A DNA stretch of 64,000 nucleotides from Streptomyces sp. Ag109_O5-1 (GTDB taxonomy: Bacteria > Actinomycetota > Actinomycetes > Streptomycetales > Streptomycetaceae): contig NZ_RKQF01000001.1 in assembly GCF_003814875.1 (NCBI RefSeq), forward strand, positions 8,122,001 to 8,186,000. The letters are read 5' to 3'. Under the pieces are notes generated by a model. The model was not told where the DNA came from, did no database searches, and saw nothing but the letters and a program-made list of their open reading frames with translations. Each line of letters opens with the position of its first letter. Position 1 is the first letter of the stretch. The position numbers and the translations under genes are program-made. This document shows positions 7,465 through 15,035 of this stretch, one piece after another.

Positions 7465-7668
7465 ATCGCGTATGGCGTGCATGCCGGTGGCGAGGGTGCC
7501 GAGCAGGAGCCGGAGTGGGGTGTCGGCCAGGTGGGGTTGGAGGCGGGCGCCGAGGTAGCCGCCGACCAGGCCTCCGGCACCGCGGCAGAAGCCCAGGAGC
7601 CAGTCGGGGGCGACGGCGCCTGTTGCGGCCGGGGAGAGCAGCGGCACCAGGCTGTGGAAAAGGTCCAA
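7465..7668 (-). pseudogene. C-terminal relic of a TauE/SafE-family membrane transporter
   Basis: The minus-strand frame reads 'LLSPAATGAVAPDWLLGF' then 'GGLVGGYLGARLQPHL' and 'LRLLLGTLATGM', the typical last two helices of TauE/SafE (sulfite/organosulfonate exporter-like) proteins. The N-terminal two-thirds are missing and the frame meets the IS30 fragment, suggesting loss by transposition-associated deletion. Confidence 0.6.
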
Positions 7669-7717
7669 GCCCGCACAGAAGGCGCCGGTGGGGAAGACCG
7701 CGGCCGAGCTGGAGCGC

Positions 7718-7842
7718 AGCCCCTTGACGCCGTCGCCGCCGAACTCAACGGCCGACCACGCAAAACGCTCGGCTGGGAAACCCCGGCCGAGCGCCTGCAT
7801 ACACTCCTCACGACCCCCTCACACCGACCACGTGTTGCAACG
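7718..7842 (+). pseudogene. C-terminal relic of an IS30-family transposase
   Basis: The frame reads 'LDAVAAELNGRPRKTLGW' then 'ETPAERLHTLL', the characteristic C-terminus of IS30 transposases (N-R-P-R-K-T-L-G-W region). Nothing upstream in frame continues the catalytic domain. It abuts the TauE/SafE relic. Confidence 0.7.
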
Positions 7843-7913
7843 ACCGCTGGAATCCGCCCCCGGGCGGGGGCGTCGCGCGGTCGGACCACATGACGGTCCG
7901 CGATAATTGACGG

Positions 7914-8582
7914 TCACCGCGTTGCGGTGGCCAGTGCCGCGCGGATGGCGTCCTCGCCGACCGGCTGGCCCTTCTCGTTCGAGTACGGCCCGTACGGTGT
8001 TCCCCACACTGGTGTGCCCGTCGCCTGCCGCCAGCTGTCGGCCAGCGTTCCCGCGTCTACCACGCTGTAGCCGATGGAGGCGATGAATTCGGTCACCGCC
8101 GCCTTCGCCGGTGCTGAGTCCCCGGCGATCGGCAGGTAGGAGCGGTCGGCCGCCCCTGCCGGGCGGGCGAGTGACAGCAGGTGCTTGAAGAAGATGTTGT
8201 TGAACGCCTTTACGAGCAGGGCGTCCGGGACGTACTGGAGAAGCAGCTCGCTTGAGGTGAGGGACTTGTTGTCGAGCTCGGGGATGTGCCCGTCACGCTC
8301 GGGGCCGTAGTTGCAGGTGTCGATGACCGTCTTCCCGGCCAGTGGCGTGGCGGGCACGTGGGGGAAGGCGCTGACCGGCACCGTGATCACGACAATGTCA
8401 CCGGCCCCTGCGGCCTCTTCGCTCGTCGCCGTGGACGCCCGCGGCCCCAGTTCCGCGGCCGTGTCCGCGAGCGTTTCGGGACCGCGCGCGTTGCTGAGCA
8501 CCACCTGGTGCCCGGCCCCGACAGCGAGTCGTGCGAGGGTCCTGCCGATGCTTCCGCTTCCGATGAAACCCACAGTCGTCAT
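7914..8582 (-). CDS. NAD(P)-binding F420-dependent-type oxidoreductase (NPDR family)
   Basis: This 222-residue protein starts with a Rossmann motif 'VGFIGSGSIGRTLARLAVGA' and contains 'DIVVITVPVSAFPHVP', 'KTVIDTCNYG' and 'VKAFNNIFFKHL'. This pattern is shared with NADPH:F420 oxidoreductases and related dinucleotide-binding reductases. Compared with the other two related genes in the window it has an extended C-terminus (about 185-222). It probably reduces or oxidises a small carbonyl or cofactor. It is oriented with the SDR and second NPDR genes to its right on the same strand, possibly one unit. Confidence 0.75.
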   Translation of the reverse strand: MTTVGFIGSGSIGRTLARLAVGAGHQVVLSNARGPETLADTAAELGPRASTATSEEAAGAGDIVVITVPVSAFPHVPATPLAGKTVIDTCNYGPERDGHIPELDNKSLTSSELLLQYVPDALLVKAFNNIFFKHLLSLARPAGAADRSYLPIAGDSAPAKAAVTEFIASIGYSVVDAGTLADSWRQATGTPVWGTPYGPYSNEKGQPVGEDAIRAALATATR

Positions 8583-8651
8583 AATCTCAACGTCTCTCAG
8601 AAGAGCCGAACTTGCCGGCTGCCGGGCTCGTTACGATCCGGGTTCCTGCCG

Positions 8652-9590
8652 TCAGCCGGCGGGGAAGTAATGGCCGTTGTCCAGATCGGCGAGCAGGCCG
8701 GGCTGGGCGGGTTCCCAGCCGAGGGTCCGGCGGGTGATGAGGTTGGATGCCGGGTAGCTCTGCGTGACGATATTCGTGAGGAACCCGAAGTACCCCGGCG
8801 TCATCAGGGAATCGTTGGGAACGCTCACGGCGGGCAGGCCCAGGCGGCTGGCGATGGCCTCGGCGATGTCGCGGAACGGGATGCCCCCGTCCTCGACCGC
8901 GTGCCAGTATCTGCCGGCCGGCCCCTTCTCCAGCGCCAGGCGGAACAAGGTGGCGGCATCGCGGATGTGCACGGCGTTCCACAGGTTCGCGCCGTCGCCG
9001 TCGTAGCCGATGAAGCCCTTTTCCTTCGCGAGCGCGATCAGCGTGGGGAGGAAGCCGGCACGATCGGTCGTGCTGTGCGCGATGTTGGCGATCCGCACGA
9101 CCGAAGACCGCACCCCCTGCTCGGCGAGGTCGACTACGGCCCTTTCCACGACGTTGCGGATCCGCAGGGTGCTTTTGTGCTCCTCGCCGGCGGGGAGGGC
9201 CGGGTCCTCCTCGGTGGCCGGCCGGCCCAGGTGCTGCCCGGGTGAGCCAATGCTCCCCGCCGTGACCAGCGGCTTTCCGGTTCCCGCGAGTGCCTCGCCG
9301 TACGCGAGCATGATCGGGAGCTCCGCAGCGGCCACGGCGTCCATCCCGCCGGCGGGCAGCAGATCCTGCCTGTGGGCGACGTGGATGACGCCATCGGAGC
9401 TCGAGGCTGCCTCCTTGAGCCCGTCGAGATCCTGGAGGTCGCCGCGACGCACCTTCGCGCCGAGCGCGGACAAGGCCGCCGCGGAAGCGTCCGACCGGGC
9501 CAGGCCGGTGACCTCGTGCCCGGCGGCGATGAGTTCGGGGATGATGTATGAACCGGAATGGCCGGTCCCCCCAGCGACGAATACGCGCAT
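8652..9590 (-). CDS. Atypical SDR / NAD-dependent epimerase-like oxidoreductase
   Basis: This 312-residue extended-type SDR has the nucleotide motif 'VFVAGGTGHSGSYIIPELIA' at the N-terminus, 'GVIHVAHRQDLLP', 'LVTAGSIGSPGQHLG', 'RIRNVVERAVVDLAEQGVRS' and 'NLWNAVHIRDAATLFRLAL' for cofactor and active-site framing. The classic YxxxK tyrosine is not obvious, placing it among atypical SDRs. It sits between two NPDR-type genes, separated by 69 and 91 bases. The substrate is unknown; NAD(P)H-linked reductive detoxification is a reasonable guess. Confidence 0.75.
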   Translation of the reverse strand: MRVFVAGGTGHSGSYIIPELIAAGHEVTGLARSDASAAALSALGAKVRRGDLQDLDGLKEAASSSDGVIHVAHRQDLLPAGGMDAVAAAELPIMLAYGEALAGTGKPLVTAGSIGSPGQHLGRPATEEDPALPAGEEHKSTLRIRNVVERAVVDLAEQGVRSSVVRIANIAHSTTDRAGFLPTLIALAKEKGFIGYDGDGANLWNAVHIRDAATLFRLALEKGPAGRYWHAVEDGGIPFRDIAEAIASRLGLPAVSVPNDSLMTPGYFGFLTNIVTQSYPASNLITRRTLGWEPAQPGLLADLDNGHYFPAG

Positions 9591-9681
9591 CTGACTGTCC
9601 TTGTGAGGGTAGGTGCAGGGTCTTCCCGTGCCGTAAGCGAACCGGCGTAATGCGGCACGAGAGATAGTGGTAAGGGTGCAC

Positions 9682-10314
9682 TCAGCCGAGAAGGGCGATG
9701 CCGAGGGAGAAATTGGGGTGCTTGACGGAGTGGTTCATGAGGCCCAACTCCAGCAGGCCGACGTTCTCCAGTGCCCGCGCCATGAACAGATCCCCGGTGT
9801 CCCAGGGGCGCAGCCCCAGGCTCTCGACGAACGCCGACACGCGTGCCTTTGCCTGCGCGTCGTCGCCGGCGATGAACACGTCCAACTGACGACCCTCGGC
9901 CGGGCCGACCGCCAGAACATGGGAGAACAGGGTGTTGAACGCCTTCACGACATGCGCGCCGGCGGGCGCGGCCTTGGCGATCTCCTGCGCGCCGGAACTG
10001 CCATCGGGGATGACAAAGCCCTTGAAATCGGGGGTGACGGGATTGGTGACGTCGATGATGACCTTGTCCTGCAGCGCGTCCCCGTACTCGCTCACCACCG
10101 CCGCCGCACCGGCGTACGGCAAGGCGAGGACAACGATGTCCCCGGCCGGGGCGGCGCCGACCGCCCCGACAGCGGCGCCGCCGAGCGCGGCGGCCAATTC
10201 CTTGGCCTTGGCCGGGTTACGGCCGATGATCTCGACGGCGTTGCCGCCGGCGAGCGCCCGGGCGGCCAGGGCACGGGCCACGTTCCCCAGGCCGATGATG
10301 CTGATGCTGCTCAT
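9682..10314 (-). CDS. NPDR-type NAD(P)-binding reductase, second copy
   Basis: The start is placed at 10314 (MSSISIIGLGNVARALAARA), where homology to the gene at 13821 begins; the frame is open further upstream but looks non-coding. The 210-residue protein has an N-terminal Rossmann fold, 'DIVVLALPYAGAAAVVSEYG', 'VIIDVTNPV', 'VKAFNTLFSHVLA' and 'LDVFIAGDDAQAK'. It is clearly paralogous to 13821-14444 along its whole length and more distantly to 7914-8582. It is divergent from the LysR gene, whose product is the probable regulator of this unit. Confidence 0.8.
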   Translation of the reverse strand: MSSISIIGLGNVARALAARALAGGNAVEIIGRNPAKAKELAAALGGAAVGAVGAAPAGDIVVLALPYAGAAAVVSEYGDALQDKVIIDVTNPVTPDFKGFVIPDGSSGAQEIAKAAPAGAHVVKAFNTLFSHVLAVGPAEGRQLDVFIAGDDAQAKARVSAFVESLGLRPWDTGDLFMARALENVGLLELGLMNHSVKHPNFSLGIALLG

Positions 10315-10459
10315 TGGTGTGCCTGCTTTCTGAAGCTGGACAGAACGCCATGCCCACCCCGTCGTCGTTGACGGTCGGGTCGTCGACGCCGTCGAATGAC
10401 GCGATGGGAGGCGCTCAATTCCCGATGTGCTCATTTCTGGGCCTGGACCCTGCCATCAC

Positions 10460-10585
10460 ATTCGGATACCGAATTCCTGCACCGGATTCATCCCGGCCCC
10501 ATTAGGTGCCTATTTCAGGCTGCCATTGGCCCGAGTGGGTGTCCAAGACCTCTTTCAACCGTGGTGATACCCTGAAGACATCACC
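10460..10585 (+). promoter_or_regulatory. Divergent promoter region with LysR-type box
   Basis: ATTCGG-ATA-CCGAAT (10460-10474) is a perfect dyad of the T-N11-A kind bound by LysR proteins. A second dyad, GGTGAT (10563-10568) and ATCACC (10580-10585), lies just before the LysR start. Both are in the gap between the NPDR gene and the LysR gene. Confidence 0.55.
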
Positions 10586-10600
10586 GGATCGGGAGGTGCC

Positions 10601-11512
10601 ATGGATCTGGACATGCGCAAACTGCGTTACTTCGTCGCCGTGGCCGACCGGCTGCATTTCGGCCGCGCCGCCGATGAACTTCACATCGCACAGCCGGTGC
10701 TCAGCCGGCAGATCCGTGCGCTCGAGCAGGATCTCGGCGTCTCGCTGTTCACCAGGGATCGCCACGGCGTAGAGCTGACAGATGCGGGCCGGCAACTGCT
10801 GGCCGACGCCGGTCCGCTGCTCGCCTCAACCCACGCGGTCCGCCGCCGGGTGTCCGCGGCCGCCGGCGGCAAGCGTCGGCTGATGGTCGGTTTCCGGGCC
10901 GGCGTTGCAGTCATCCCGGCGGCCCGTGCGTTCGAGGGCCGGCACCCGGACGTGGTCGTGGACGTGCAGCGGATCGAAGGGGACGACCAGGCTGCGATGC
11001 TGCTCGACGGCCGCGTCGACGTCGGCTATGTGCGGCTGCCCATCGACGAGGCAGGCCTGCGCGTCACCCCGCTGTACACCGAGCCGCGGGTGGCGGTGCT
11101 GCCCGCCGGACACCGGTTGGCCGGCAAGGACGAGGTCACCGAGGCCGACCTGGCCGGCGAAACGCTGGTCTGGCACGGTGACCCGAGCACGCAGCCCACC
11201 AAGCGCCCGCTCCCCAATGCCGGGTACCCGGTGCGCGGGGTGGACGAGACGCTCGAGCACGTCGCGGCCGGCCGGGGTATCTCCTTCCTGGCCCGTTCGG
11301 CGTCCGTGTTCTACTCGCATCCGGACGTCGTCTATGTGCCCATCCCGGATCTGGTGCCCGACCAGGTGTGCCTCGCGGTGGCGGCATCGCACACCTCGCC
11401 GGTGGTCGATGACTTCGTCACTGCGGCTCAGTCGACGGCCGAGATCACGGCGGAATGTGGGAACTATGAGATGTGGCAGCTTGGAGGCGATGTCGTCTCA
11501 AGGCACGCTTGA
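10601..11512 (+). CDS. LysR-family transcriptional regulator
   Basis: This 303-residue protein has the winged HTH at about 5-65 ('LRYFVAVADRLHFGRAADEL', 'QPVLSRQIRALEQDLGV'). A periplasmic-binding-like effector domain covers about 90-290 ('VAVLPAGHRLAGKDEVTEAD', 'AAGRGISFLARSASVFY'). GGGAGG precedes the ATG at 10590-10595. It is divergently transcribed from the NPDR-SDR-NPDR genes and has a T-N11-A dyad between them, the usual LysR arrangement with autoregulation and activation of the divergent genes. The effector is unknown. Confidence 0.9.
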   Translation: MDLDMRKLRYFVAVADRLHFGRAADELHIAQPVLSRQIRALEQDLGVSLFTRDRHGVELTDAGRQLLADAGPLLASTHAVRRRVSAAAGGKRRLMVGFRAGVAVIPAARAFEGRHPDVVVDVQRIEGDDQAAMLLDGRVDVGYVRLPIDEAGLRVTPLYTEPRVAVLPAGHRLAGKDEVTEADLAGETLVWHGDPSTQPTKRPLPNAGYPVRGVDETLEHVAAGRGISFLARSASVFYSHPDVVYVPIPDLVPDQVCLAVAASHTSPVVDDFVTAAQSTAEITAECGNYEMWQLGGDVVSRHA

Positions 11513-11548
11513 GTAGTTCGGCTGCCCCCGTCCATCATCCGCTGGAGA

Positions 11549-12055
11549 GTGAAATGGCCTGACGGAGTGGTGCTGTTGCGGCTGACCTCTGAGCCGGTTC
11601 CGTTCTTCGGCCGGCAGTTGTCTGAGGGGGCCCCGAGGCACCTGAGACCGCCTGCAAGTATGAGCTGCGGATACGGCTCAAGTCGGCTGATTGCCGGCGG
11701 TCTGCCGTTCGTGGTGTCGGGAGTCGGTCCGTGGGATCCAGAACCCGACGGCGGGTTTCAGTTGGACGTGTTTGCTGCCCGCCTGTTGGCCTTCGTTTCG
11801 GGCTGGCGTGGCCGAGATGGGCCGCTCACTGATGATCAGCGTGAATGGTTCAGGTGGCTCTGTCCAGAAGCCAACGCCGTGCTGCCCCGCGAGGAGAGCG
11901 CCGCGGTGGAGTGGATGAGGGGGATGGCAAGTCTCCGGCTCTTAGAGGTTCTGAAGATGCGGGTGGCCCGCCAGCGACGCTGGCGGGCCACCCGCATCTT
12001 CAGAACCTCCCAGCTGCGTACGAGTTCATGCGCCATCGCGTACGGACTGATGTGA
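11549..12055 (+). CDS. Questionable hypothetical protein
   Basis: The frame is open for 168 codons with an alternative start at 11660. The central part ('GGFQLDVFAARLLAF' to 'DQREWFRWLCPEANAVLP') looks protein-like. The last third runs through a 65-bp perfect palindrome, where reading on both strands is forced by symmetry and so carries no coding evidence. G/C at third positions is lower than in neighbours. It could be a foreign gene whose true end lies before 11945, or non-coding DNA. No family recognised. Confidence 0.3.
   Translation: MKWPDGVVLLRLTSEPVPFFGRQLSEGAPRHLRPPASMSCGYGSSRLIAGGLPFVVSGVGPWDPEPDGGFQLDVFAARLLAFVSGWRGRDGPLTDDQREWFRWLCPEANAVLPREESAAVEWMRGMASLRLLEVLKMRVARQRRWRATRIFRTSQLRTSSCAIAYGLM
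11945..12009. terminator. 65-bp perfect palindrome (very strong bidirectional hairpin)
   Basis: Two 32-base arms (11945-11976 and 11978-12009) are exact reverse complements around a single A at 11977. It could stop transcription in both directions, but the arms are far longer than a usual terminator stem and there is no T tract. Confidence 0.75.
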
Positions 12056-12286
12056 TCAGCCGTCTGTTCGAACCGGCGGCGCGTCAGCGCCCTGGGCCGG
12101 GATGACGGCCTCGGACTCCTGAAGCCTTCGGGGGTCGCCGCTCTCCCTGGCGGCTTCTGCTGCGGCCTTCAGTGGGCTGGCGGCCAGTTCCGTAAAAGCC
12201 GACAGGTCCGGGCCAGGTGCCAGGCGGCTGGTGTCGCGTGCCAGCGGGTGCAGCCGCGCGAGGGGCAGCGCGTCCAGTCCGGCCGC
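12056..12286 (-). pseudogene. C-terminal fragment of an unidentified gene
   Basis: The minus-strand frame ends at a TGA (12056-12058) and reads 'LDALPLARLHPLARDTSRL' and 'LKAAAEAARESGDPRRLQES', a helical, protein-like sequence. There is an in-frame stop immediately upstream and no start codon. I cannot name the family; it looks like the tail of a gene cut off by rearrangement near 12286. Confidence 0.35.
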
Positions 12287-12297
12287 GGAGTGTCAAG

Positions 12298-12909
12298 TCA
12301 GCTTGGCCCTTCCTCCCGTCGCCGGTCATCGCCGGCTGTGGCAGGGATGGCGTTGTCGATGAGGACGGCGGCGACGGCGGCGGCGGTGGGGAAGGCGTCG
12401 GCGTTGAGGACCCGGGTGCGGGCCGCGGCGCCGTCGAGGAGCAGCGCGAGTTGCTCGCCGAGTTGTTCAGGGTCGGCGGCGCCGGCTTCGCGGGCGGTGT
12501 CGGCGAGCCGCGCGGCGACGGCTTTCTTGTAGTCGCGTGCGTACTGGGACGCGGGGTGCTGGGGGTCGTGGAGTTCGACGGCGGCGGCGATGTAGGGGCA
12601 CAGGGGTGTGGTGGGGGGGATGTCGAAGGCGGCGAGGAGCCGTTCGCGGGGCGTGAGGTCGGTGCGGTCGAACACGCCGGACAGAACGGAGGGGTCGAAC
12701 TGGCGCAGGTACTCGGCGACGAGTTCGTCCTTGCCGGTGAAGTGCTGGTAGGCCGTGCGCTTGGACACCTCGGCCGCCGCGCAGAGCTGGTCCATGCCGG
12801 TGCGGTTGATGCCCTGCTCGCGGAACAGCTGCTGGGACGCGCCGAGGATGCGCTCGCGGGCGCCCCGGCCGCGGCGGCGGCCCGTGGGGCCCTTCTCCAA
12901 CTCCGTCAT
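12298..12909 (-). CDS. TetR-family transcriptional repressor
   Basis: The start at 12909 gives a 203-residue protein with a typical TetR HTH (about 18-64): 'ARERILGASQQLFREQGINR' and 'VSKRTAYQHFTGKDELVAEY'. The C-terminal domain has 'PLCPYIAAAVELHDPQHPAS' and a helical dimerisation segment. It is divergent from the SDR gene at 13053 with 143 bases between them, the classic layout for a TetR protein repressing itself and the neighbouring oxidoreductases. The ligand is unknown, probably a substrate of those enzymes. Confidence 0.9.
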   Translation of the reverse strand: MTELEKGPTGRRRGRGARERILGASQQLFREQGINRTGMDQLCAAAEVSKRTAYQHFTGKDELVAEYLRQFDPSVLSGVFDRTDLTPRERLLAAFDIPPTTPLCPYIAAAVELHDPQHPASQYARDYKKAVAARLADTAREAGAADPEQLGEQLALLLDGAAARTRVLNADAFPTAAAVAAVLIDNAIPATAGDDRRREEGPS

Positions 12910-12938
12910 GGGCCCATCGTACCCGAGCCGGGTAACGA

Positions 12939-13009
12939 CCGGTGTACATAGTTGTGCCCCGGCCGCCCGCCCCGTACGGTACGTACACAGTGCGGTGTAC
13001 ATAACACCG
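12939..13009. promoter_or_regulatory. Candidate TetR operators between divergent genes
   Basis: CGGTGT-ACATA-ACACCG (12993-13009) is a 6-bp-arm dyad; a half-matching CCGGTGTACATA lies at 12939-12950, and GTACGGTACGTAC lies between. Both GTGTACATA motifs face the divergent TetR and SDR starts. Confidence 0.55.
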
Positions 13010-13052
13010 TCGTCCCAGGTGCGCACGGCACCACCGACCCAAGGGAATGACT

Positions 13053-13787
13053 ATGGGAAAGCTCGACGGCAAGGTTGCTGTCATCACCGGCGGCACCAGC
13101 GGCATGGCGCTGGCCGGCGCGAAGCTGTTCGTCGACGAGGGAGCACACGTCTTCATCACCGGCCGCCGCCAGGACGCCCTGGACGAGGCCGTGCAGCAGA
13201 TCGGCCGCAACGTCACCGGCGTTCAGGGCGACGCCGCCGACCTGGACGACCTGGACCGCCTGTACGACACCGTCAAGCGGGAGAAGGGAAGCCTCGACGT
13301 GCTGTGGGCCAGCGCCGGCGGCGGCGAGCCCGCCCCGCTCGGCGAGATCACCGAGGCCCAGTTCGACACCTGGTTCGGGCTCAACGCCCGCGGCACCCTG
13401 TTCACCGTCCAGAAGGCCCTCCCGCTCTTCAACGACGGCGGCTCCATCCTCATGACCGGCTCCAACGCCTCCCTCGGCGCCTTCCCCGGCTGGAGCGTCT
13501 ACGCCGGCAGCAAGGCCGTCCAGCAGGCGTGGGCCCGCATCTGGCTCAACGAACTCAAGGACCGCCGCATCCGCGTCAACGTCCTGACCCCGGGCCAGGT
13601 CGCCACCGCCAAGCAGGAAGAACTCTTCGACGAGGCCACCAAGCGCCAGTTCGAGTCCCTCATCCCCCGCGGCCAGATGGGCCGCCCCGACGAAATCGCC
13701 ACCGCCGCCCTCTTCCTCGCCTCCGACGACTCCAGCTACGTCAACGGCATGGAACTCGTCGCCGACGGCGGCACCACCGCCATCTGA
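13053..13787 (+). CDS. SDR-family oxidoreductase
   Basis: The ATG at 13053 has AAGGGA six bases upstream; an ATG at 13047 is too close to it. The 244-residue classical SDR shows the cofactor motif 'VITGGTSGMALAGAKLF' (the usual GxGIG Ile replaced by Met), 'WASAGGGEPA' in place of NAG, a catalytic 'SVYAGSKAVQ' YxxxK, and the ending 'DSSYVNGMELVADGGTTAI'. It is the first gene of a likely TetR-controlled pair with the NPDR gene 33 bases downstream. Confidence 0.88.
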   Translation: MGKLDGKVAVITGGTSGMALAGAKLFVDEGAHVFITGRRQDALDEAVQQIGRNVTGVQGDAADLDDLDRLYDTVKREKGSLDVLWASAGGGEPAPLGEITEAQFDTWFGLNARGTLFTVQKALPLFNDGGSILMTGSNASLGAFPGWSVYAGSKAVQQAWARIWLNELKDRRIRVNVLTPGQVATAKQEELFDEATKRQFESLIPRGQMGRPDEIATAALFLASDDSSYVNGMELVADGGTTAI

Positions 13788-13820
13788 ACCGGACAGCACA
13801 CCACCAGGGCAGGACATCCC

Positions 13821-14444
13821 ATGAGCAACATCAGCATCATCGGCACCGGAAACATGGCCCGCACCATCGGCGCGCGGGCAATAGCGGGCGGCAACACCGT
13901 CGAGGTCATGGGCCGCGATCAGTCCAAGGCCGCTGACCTGGCCAAGGCTCTCGGCGACGGCGCCACGACCGGAGAATGGGGCACCGCCCCGGCCGGGGAC
14001 ATCGTCATCGTGGCCCTGTTGTACAACGGTGTCGTGCCGGCCGTCGCCCAGTACGGAGACGCTCTCGCGGGCAAGGTCATCGTCGACATCAGCAATCCCT
14101 TCAACTCCACGTTCGACGGGCTGGCCCACCGCGAGGAGACCTCGATCGCGCAGGAAGTCGCCAAAACGGCCCCGGCCGGCGCCAGCGTGGTGAAGGCGTT
14201 CAACACCGTCTTCCGCCATGTCCTGGAGACAGGCCGGCCCGATGTCTTCATCGCCGGCGACAATGCGCAGGCCAAGGCAAGTGTGGAGGCGTTCATCGAG
14301 AGCCTCGGACTGCGCCCGCTGGACGTCGGCGGCCTGAAAATGGCGCACTGGCTGGAAGGAGCGGGCGTGGTCACGGTGGGCCTCGCCAACCACGGGGTGG
14401 GGAACTTGGACTTCGCCCTCAGCATCACCGAACTTCATGTCTGA
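13821..14444 (+). CDS. NPDR-type NAD(P)-binding reductase, third copy
   Basis: This 207-residue protein begins with the Rossmann motif 'ISIIGTGNMARTIGARAIAG', followed by 'DIVIVALLYNGVVPAVAQYG', 'VIVDISNPF', 'VKAFNTVFRHVLE' and 'DVFIAGDNAQAKASVEAFIE'. It is paralogous over its full length to 9682-10314. Transcription follows the SDR gene by 33 bases, so both are probably repressed by the divergent TetR. Conceivably the SDR and NPDR proteins act on the same or sequential substrates. Confidence 0.82.
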   Translation: MSNISIIGTGNMARTIGARAIAGGNTVEVMGRDQSKAADLAKALGDGATTGEWGTAPAGDIVIVALLYNGVVPAVAQYGDALAGKVIVDISNPFNSTFDGLAHREETSIAQEVAKTAPAGASVVKAFNTVFRHVLETGRPDVFIAGDNAQAKASVEAFIESLGLRPLDVGGLKMAHWLEGAGVVTVGLANHGVGNLDFALSITELHV

Positions 14445-14882
14445 GCAAACGGTTTGACGGGTCACCGAAAGGTCTCGCCAAGTGAACCCGTGGCGAGTCG
14501 GTGGGGTAGCGGTCCTGCACGTCCTTCTCGAAGGCGAAGATCACTTCCCTCAGGTCGATGACCGCTTCCTCCAGCCGTGCTTGGGCCGCGTCCAGCCCCC
14601 GGGCCGCCAGACAGTCGTCGGTGAACTCGGCAAGCAGCCTGATCACGCGCGTATAGCTCTGGCTGTTCGTCAAGGCCGTAGCCCGGTGGCGGGCGATCCA
14701 GGCGTGCGCCAACTGGGCGACCAACCGCGAGCACCGATCGTCCCCGGGCAGATCACGCGCCGCATGGCCGTGCCCTTGGGATTGGTGTGGATCAGCTCAC
14801 GCGTCTCGATCCGGGACACCTGCCCGCCCCGCTCAAGCGGCATCGCCGCCTGCCGGGACCTGCGTTCTCCTCGTCTGGGCAT
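14425..14882 (-). pseudogene. Frameshifted N-terminal relic, possibly of a tyrosine recombinase
   Basis: The frame starting at 14882 gives 'IETRELIHTNPKGTAMRRVI' and then loses sense. Another frame continues 'LVAQLAHAWIARHRATALTN' and 'YTRVIRLLAEFTDDCLAARG', ending at a stop at 14425. Joined across one frameshift near 14745 they resemble the helical N-terminal (core-DNA-binding) part of phage-type integrases. The catalytic domain is absent. This assignment is tentative; a helical regulator would look similar. Confidence 0.35.
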
Positions 14883-15035
14883 CAGCCGGCCTGCCGTTCT
14901 GCCAGACGGCTAGGAGCAATGCTCGGAACCTGTGGATCGGTGCCGGGAGGAACGCGGAGGGCGTACCTTCCCGATGATCCCTTGAAGGTCTCCGAGTAGG
15001 CCCGCGTTCGCGGCGCGGGTCGGGAAGGCACGCCC

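Noticed and set aside
12906..14465. 519-codon minus-strand frame
   Set aside because: It covers the SDR and NPDR genes on the opposite strand, which have clear motifs; the frame is open only because of GC bias.
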